From: Neofusicoccum parvum
Lineage: Eukaryota; Ascomycota; Dothideomycetes; Botryosphaeriales; Botryosphaeriaceae
DNA length: 64,000 nt
NCBI GenBank assembly: GCA_020912385.1
Contig: CP087207.1
Coordinates: 3,162,001 to 3,226,000 of the forward strand
Reading direction: 5' to 3'
The notes beneath the pieces were generated by a model. The model did not search any database. It was not told the origin of the DNA and worked only from the letters and a program-made list of their open reading frames with translations. Below, one piece after another: positions 61,701 to 64,000 of the stretch (positions within the stretch are counted from its first letter, which is position 1; the number at the start of each line of letters is the position of its first letter). The position numbers were made by a program, and so were the translations under genes.

Positions 61701-64000
61701 TCAGTTCGCGCAGGTCGGCAGAGAGTTCCTCAGCGAAGCGCGCGGGGCCGGGCTTGAAGTGCGGGCCGCCAGTGAACCATAGGAAAAGTGTCAGGGCGTC
61801 CGGGCCGCCATGCTCATCTGCCTTGAGCACTTCGACTAAGGCGGCAGCTGTTCCAGGAAGAAGGTCGTGAACGCGCGACTCAATTTCGGAGAGCTCGACA
61901 CGTTGGCCGTGCAGCTTCACTTGGGTGTCTCCACGGCCTACATAGTCAAAGGTACCGTCCTCATTCCGTCTTACCAGATCTCCTGATCGGTACACCCTCC
62001 TCTTGCCTCCACCCGGGAGCCAGTCGACGTCCTCTAGCCAATTTTCGGCAGCCTTCGTATTGACATTCAAGTAGCCGCGCGCGAGCATGGGGCCCTCAAT
62101 CAACAGTTCGCCAATGCAGCCCAGAGGCACGAGGCGCCTAATTTCAGTAGGATCAACCACCCAAAAAGCACTGCAGAGAGGGGTACCCAGGTTAGTCGTC
62201 TTACCAAACTTACCCAGCGCCGGGTTCCAGGCGCAAATGGAGGCCTCGGCTGGTCCGTACAGGCCGTGCAAAGTGACGACATCCTTCCAGCGGTCAACAG
62301 TACGGGGGGCAATGGCCTCGCCACCCAGCGCTAGCACCTGCAGACCAGGAACGTCGGCCGGGTTCAGCATGTCGGCCACCGTCGGCGTCAGGAAAGCCCA
62401 GGTTACGCCGAGGGCGTTGATGGCGCCGGCCAGGTCGTTGACACGCGCTTGTTCTGACGGCACGCACACGGTGCCGCCGCGCGTCAGTGTCGTTAGTACG
62501 TCCATCACGCCCATGTCGAACGTATACGCGGAGAATGTCAGCACCCGCGTTCCTGGATTGACCAAAAGGCCGTTTCCATAGCCTCCGGTCGTCGTGGCTG
62601 TCCCGCCATGCTCCATGACCATGCCTTTGGGCTTTCCCGTGCTGCCGGAGGTGAAGATGACGAAGCTAGCGTTGTGAGGCTTCACTGAGGATACCACGGG
62701 CTCTGCCGGAGCAGGTAGCGCGGAGAGGATGTCTTCGTCAATGGAGAGGATGGCAATGGAGAATTCCTGGAGCCTTTCAGCGATTGGGGGCGAGGTGAGG
62801 ACGAGCTTGGCCTTTGTATCCTCGAGGACGCTCTGCAGCCGCGCAGAGGGCGCGCCAGGGTCAAGCGGTACGAATGCACCGCCGGCCTGGAGTACTGCAA
62901 TCATGGCGACTACAGCCCATGCCGACTTGTTAAAGCAGATCGGCACCAGAACTTCAGGGCCGACACCAAGGCTTTGCAGCCGCAGTGCCAGGCGTGAGGC
63001 ATGGGCACCCAACTGTGCGTACGTAAGATCGCAGTCCCACGAGGCTACGGCGGGCTCGTCTGGGCGGTCTCGGATATGTTCCTCGATAAGCCAGTGTACG
63101 CACGACTGGTTGCGTGGGGGAACTAGGTACCCGGCTGTGAGTTTAGTGAGGTCATTATCACTAATAATCTCGGCGGCTGATGGTGTGGCATCGGGGCTGC
63201 GCAAGATGAAGTCCAAGACTTTGGTAAAAGAGCTCGCCAAGCTGTCGGCCTGGGCTTCGGACATGACGGAAGACTGATAAGCCAGCGAGAATGCCAGGCC
63301 TTTGGCCGTGGAGTCAATGCTCAGCGTGATATCGTACTGCGGGCAAGGTGGTCAATACGTCATGTTTCTGCATATGGGCTTGGCGACTTACCTCGGTGGA
63401 GGCGTAGTTGACCATCTGTTTGAAGCCGATGGTTGAAGCATCGGTCATCTCGCTCGCTGCCGTGTAGTCGATGGACATAAGAGTGTTGAAGAGCGGCCGC
63501 CCTTCCAAACCCAGGGCATTTTGGATCTCCACGAGGGAGCCATGTTGATTTACCAGGCTACGCCCGAGCGTGCTTTGCAGCTTACGGAGCAGGCTGCCGA
63601 AGCTCGTGGAGGCGCCAAAGTCTATCCGGCAAATCAACATGTGGATCAGGGTGCCAACCATAGATTGCAAATTAACGAGAGGTGCATCGCGGCCGGAGGA
63701 AAGAAATCCAAAGCAAACATCATCGGACTGCGTGTAAGTGCGCAGCAGAGTGCCCCACACCGCCTGCATAAGAGTCGCAAATGTTATGCCTTGTGTCTTG
63801 CAGAAACCCTGGAGATTCTGCATTGGACCAATAGCGATGGAAACGGACTTGAGCTCCACCACCTCAGGGACATGATCAGCAACCGACGGGAAATGGCAGG
63901 GGCTGACACCGTGAAGATGGTCGGCCCAGTACTGCAGCGCAGGTTTCGTGGCCTGTCTCTGAAGAAAGGAGATGTAGTCGCTGAACAGAGGAGCCGGTCC
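33508..64000 (-). CDS. Giant multimodular NRPS with terminal reductase (5' end outside window)
   Basis: Exons in view are 63392-64000 (codon-aligned at the edge) and 33508-63336. They are separated by a 55-nt intron (GTAAGT ... CGCAG) whose removal joins VNYASTE to YDITLSIDSTAKGLAF in a condensation domain. The second exon codes 9,942 residues without a break. Order: C(partial), then eight A-T-C modules, then A-T-R. All nine A domains keep FTSGSTG-PKG, the GD loop and the A10 lysine. All nine T domains keep the phosphopantetheine Ser (LGGDS, LGADS in T1). Eight full C domains have HHxxYDG, except C3 with QH. There is no epimerase, N-methyltransferase or thioesterase; release is by an NAD(P)H-dependent reductase, giving an aldehyde or alcohol terminus. 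Three A domains share an Aib-like pocket. The product is at least nine residues; the loading end is not seen. Confidence 0.98.
34746..36852 (-). other. NRPS final module (A9-T9)
   Basis: Pocket D-V-G-M-V-G-G-I-Y-K, not assigned. This is the residue that would be reduced on release. A basic Ser-rich insert of about 40 residues (near 35370-35490, with SSISSIASIRSTKSTS) lies before the A10 region. T9 reads LGGDSIRIITLGKLV, different from the other T domains and suited to delivery to the reductase. Confidence 0.8.
36853..40153 (-). other. NRPS module 8 in view (A8-T8-C8), Aib-like A domain
   Basis: Pocket D-L-G-F-L-A-G-V-F-K. A Gly-rich loop (VGGGGAGGVDQGDD) sits before the A7 core motif. T8 reads IGGDSITAI. 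C8 has HHAMYDG and the short loop type. Confidence 0.78.
40154..43440 (-). other. NRPS module 7 in view (A7-T7-C7), Aib-like A domain
   Basis: Pocket D-L-G-F-L-A-G-V-F-K, identical to A8 and one residue from A4. A10 reads ITSTKLDR rather than TSGKxDR, as in A8. C7 has HHAVYDG and the long acceptor-side loop. Confidence 0.78.
43441..46780 (-). other. NRPS module 6 in view (A6-T6-C6)
   Basis: Pocket D-A-L-I-V-G-A-I-A-K, hydrophobic, substrate not assigned. T6 reads VGGDSVSAI. The T6-C6 linker has an acidic run then a run of nine or more Ala (near 44860-44900). C6 has HHAVYDG and the long acceptor-side loop. Confidence 0.78.
46781..50069 (-). other. NRPS module 5 in view (A5-T5-C5)
   Basis: Pocket D-A-F-F-I-G-A-V-F-K, of an aliphatic-residue type (Val/Leu/Ile-like by pocket character; low certainty). 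It has an acidic insert (MEEEDGDAEEVD) before the A3 core. C5 has HHAIYDG. Confidence 0.78.
50070..53399 (-). other. NRPS module 4 in view (A4-T4-C4), Aib-like A domain
   Basis: Pocket D-L-G-F-L-A-G-L-F-K, with NGWGPSETC and FDLCIGEI blocks shared with A7 and A8. This resembles the DLG(Y/F)LAG class I recall for Aib domains in peptaibol synthetases. C4 has HHTIYDG. Confidence 0.78.
53400..56676 (-). other. NRPS module 3 in view (A3-T3-C3)
   Basis: Pocket D-I-M-L-A-G-V-I-V-K; the pocket loop starts YVMD rather than the usual VFD. T3 LGGDSITAM is followed by an acidic linker (EEVEEEEEDG). C3 carries QHAVYDG, with the first His replaced by Gln and the catalytic second His kept. C3 also has the long acceptor-side loop shared with C6 and C7. 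Confidence 0.8.
56677..59904 (-). other. NRPS module 2 in view (A2-T2-C2)
   Basis: Pocket D-A-V-L-V-G-S-V-T-K, a hydrophobic-looking pocket. The substrate is not assigned. T2 has LGGDSIAAM. C2 has HHALYDG. Confidence 0.8.
59905..63110 (-). other. NRPS module 1 in view (A1-T1-C1)
   Basis: The pocket read by aligning core motifs to GrsA is D-M-M-F-A-G-L-I-C-K. The substrate is not assigned. T1 has LGADSIAAM (Ala for the usual first Gly+1 position). C1 has HHVLYDG and a short acceptor-side loop. Confidence 0.8.
63111..64000 (-). other. NRPS: C-terminal half of condensation domain C0
   Basis: Reads FSDYISFLQRQATKPALQYW, CFGFLSSGRDAPLVNLQSMVGTLIHMLICRI and PLFNTLMSIDYTA. The SGR and acceptor-side elements are standard, but the wording differs from the other eight C domains, which all have GP-IATVPVRV and LLV(V/I)(H/Q)P. 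It therefore belongs to another C clade. Its HHxxxDG motif lies beyond the edge. The 63337-63391 intron interrupts it. Confidence 0.85.

Noticed and set aside
33508..64000. Terminal thioesterase or macrocyclising condensation domain at the NRPS C-terminus
   Set aside because: No GxSxG thioesterase motif. The last domain has TGATGFLG and Y-x-x-x-K, which identifies a reductase.
33508..64000. Epimerase or N-methyltransferase domains within modules
   Set aside because: Module lengths are a uniform 3.2-3.35 kb, and each T is followed directly by one C with HH/QHxxYDG. No extra domain fits.
1..64000. tRNA, rRNA and CRISPR arrays
   Set aside because: Read by eye, no cloverleaf with the conserved arm motifs, no rRNA-like stretch and no regularly spaced repeats were found. 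Short tRNAs could be missed.

Overview
The window comes from a filamentous ascomycete (Pezizomycotina). The evidence is intron-poor, GC-rich genes, short introns (45 to about 150 nt) with CTRAC-type branch sites, fungal-only families (tandem F-box-like/LRR proteins, small secreted proteins, a GPI-type wall protein) and one enormous nonribosomal peptide synthetase (NRPS) gene. The sequence does not fix a genus. No tRNA, rRNA or CRISPR array was recognised.

Left part (1-22.7 kb). This holds the 3' end of an unknown gene, a membrane-anchored beta-repeat protein (1719-3338), and a tandem array of F-box-like/LRR genes on the minus strand (4454-14065). One array member is a double-length frame broken by a single in-frame stop. 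A short F-box gene lies divergently at 14437. Then come housekeeping or metabolic genes: a bifunctional folate enzyme (HPPK-DHPS, minus) divergent from a nitronate monooxygenase (plus), a Gly/Val-repeat surface protein, and an unknown charged protein. A 45-nt-arm palindrome sits at 12326-12480. A related inverted repeat lies at 3431-3655.

Middle part (22.7-26.9 kb). This stretch is gene-poor and degenerate. It contains the wreck of a DEAD-box helicase and no other clear gene.

Right part (26.9-64 kb). This is a biosynthetic locus: a 2-oxoglutarate/Fe(II) oxygenase, a cytochrome P450, a small FlK-like hot-dog thioesterase, a 208-bp MITE-like element, a small secreted protein, and then the NRPS, which fills 33508-64000 on the minus strand and runs off the right edge. 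The visible NRPS is C(partial)-[A-T-C]x8-A-T-R: nine adenylation domains, no epimerase, no methyltransferase, and a terminal thioester-reductase domain. About 10,145 residues are in view, 9,942 of them from one uninterrupted exon.

Three A domains (4, 7, 8) share the pocket signature DLGFLAG(L/V)FK. This resembles signatures I recall for alpha-aminoisobutyrate (Aib) domains of peptaibol synthetases. Together with the reductive release domain and the absence of epimerases, it suggests a linear peptaibol-like peptide ending in an aldehyde or amino alcohol. The oxygenase, P450 and thioesterase are plausible but unproven partners.
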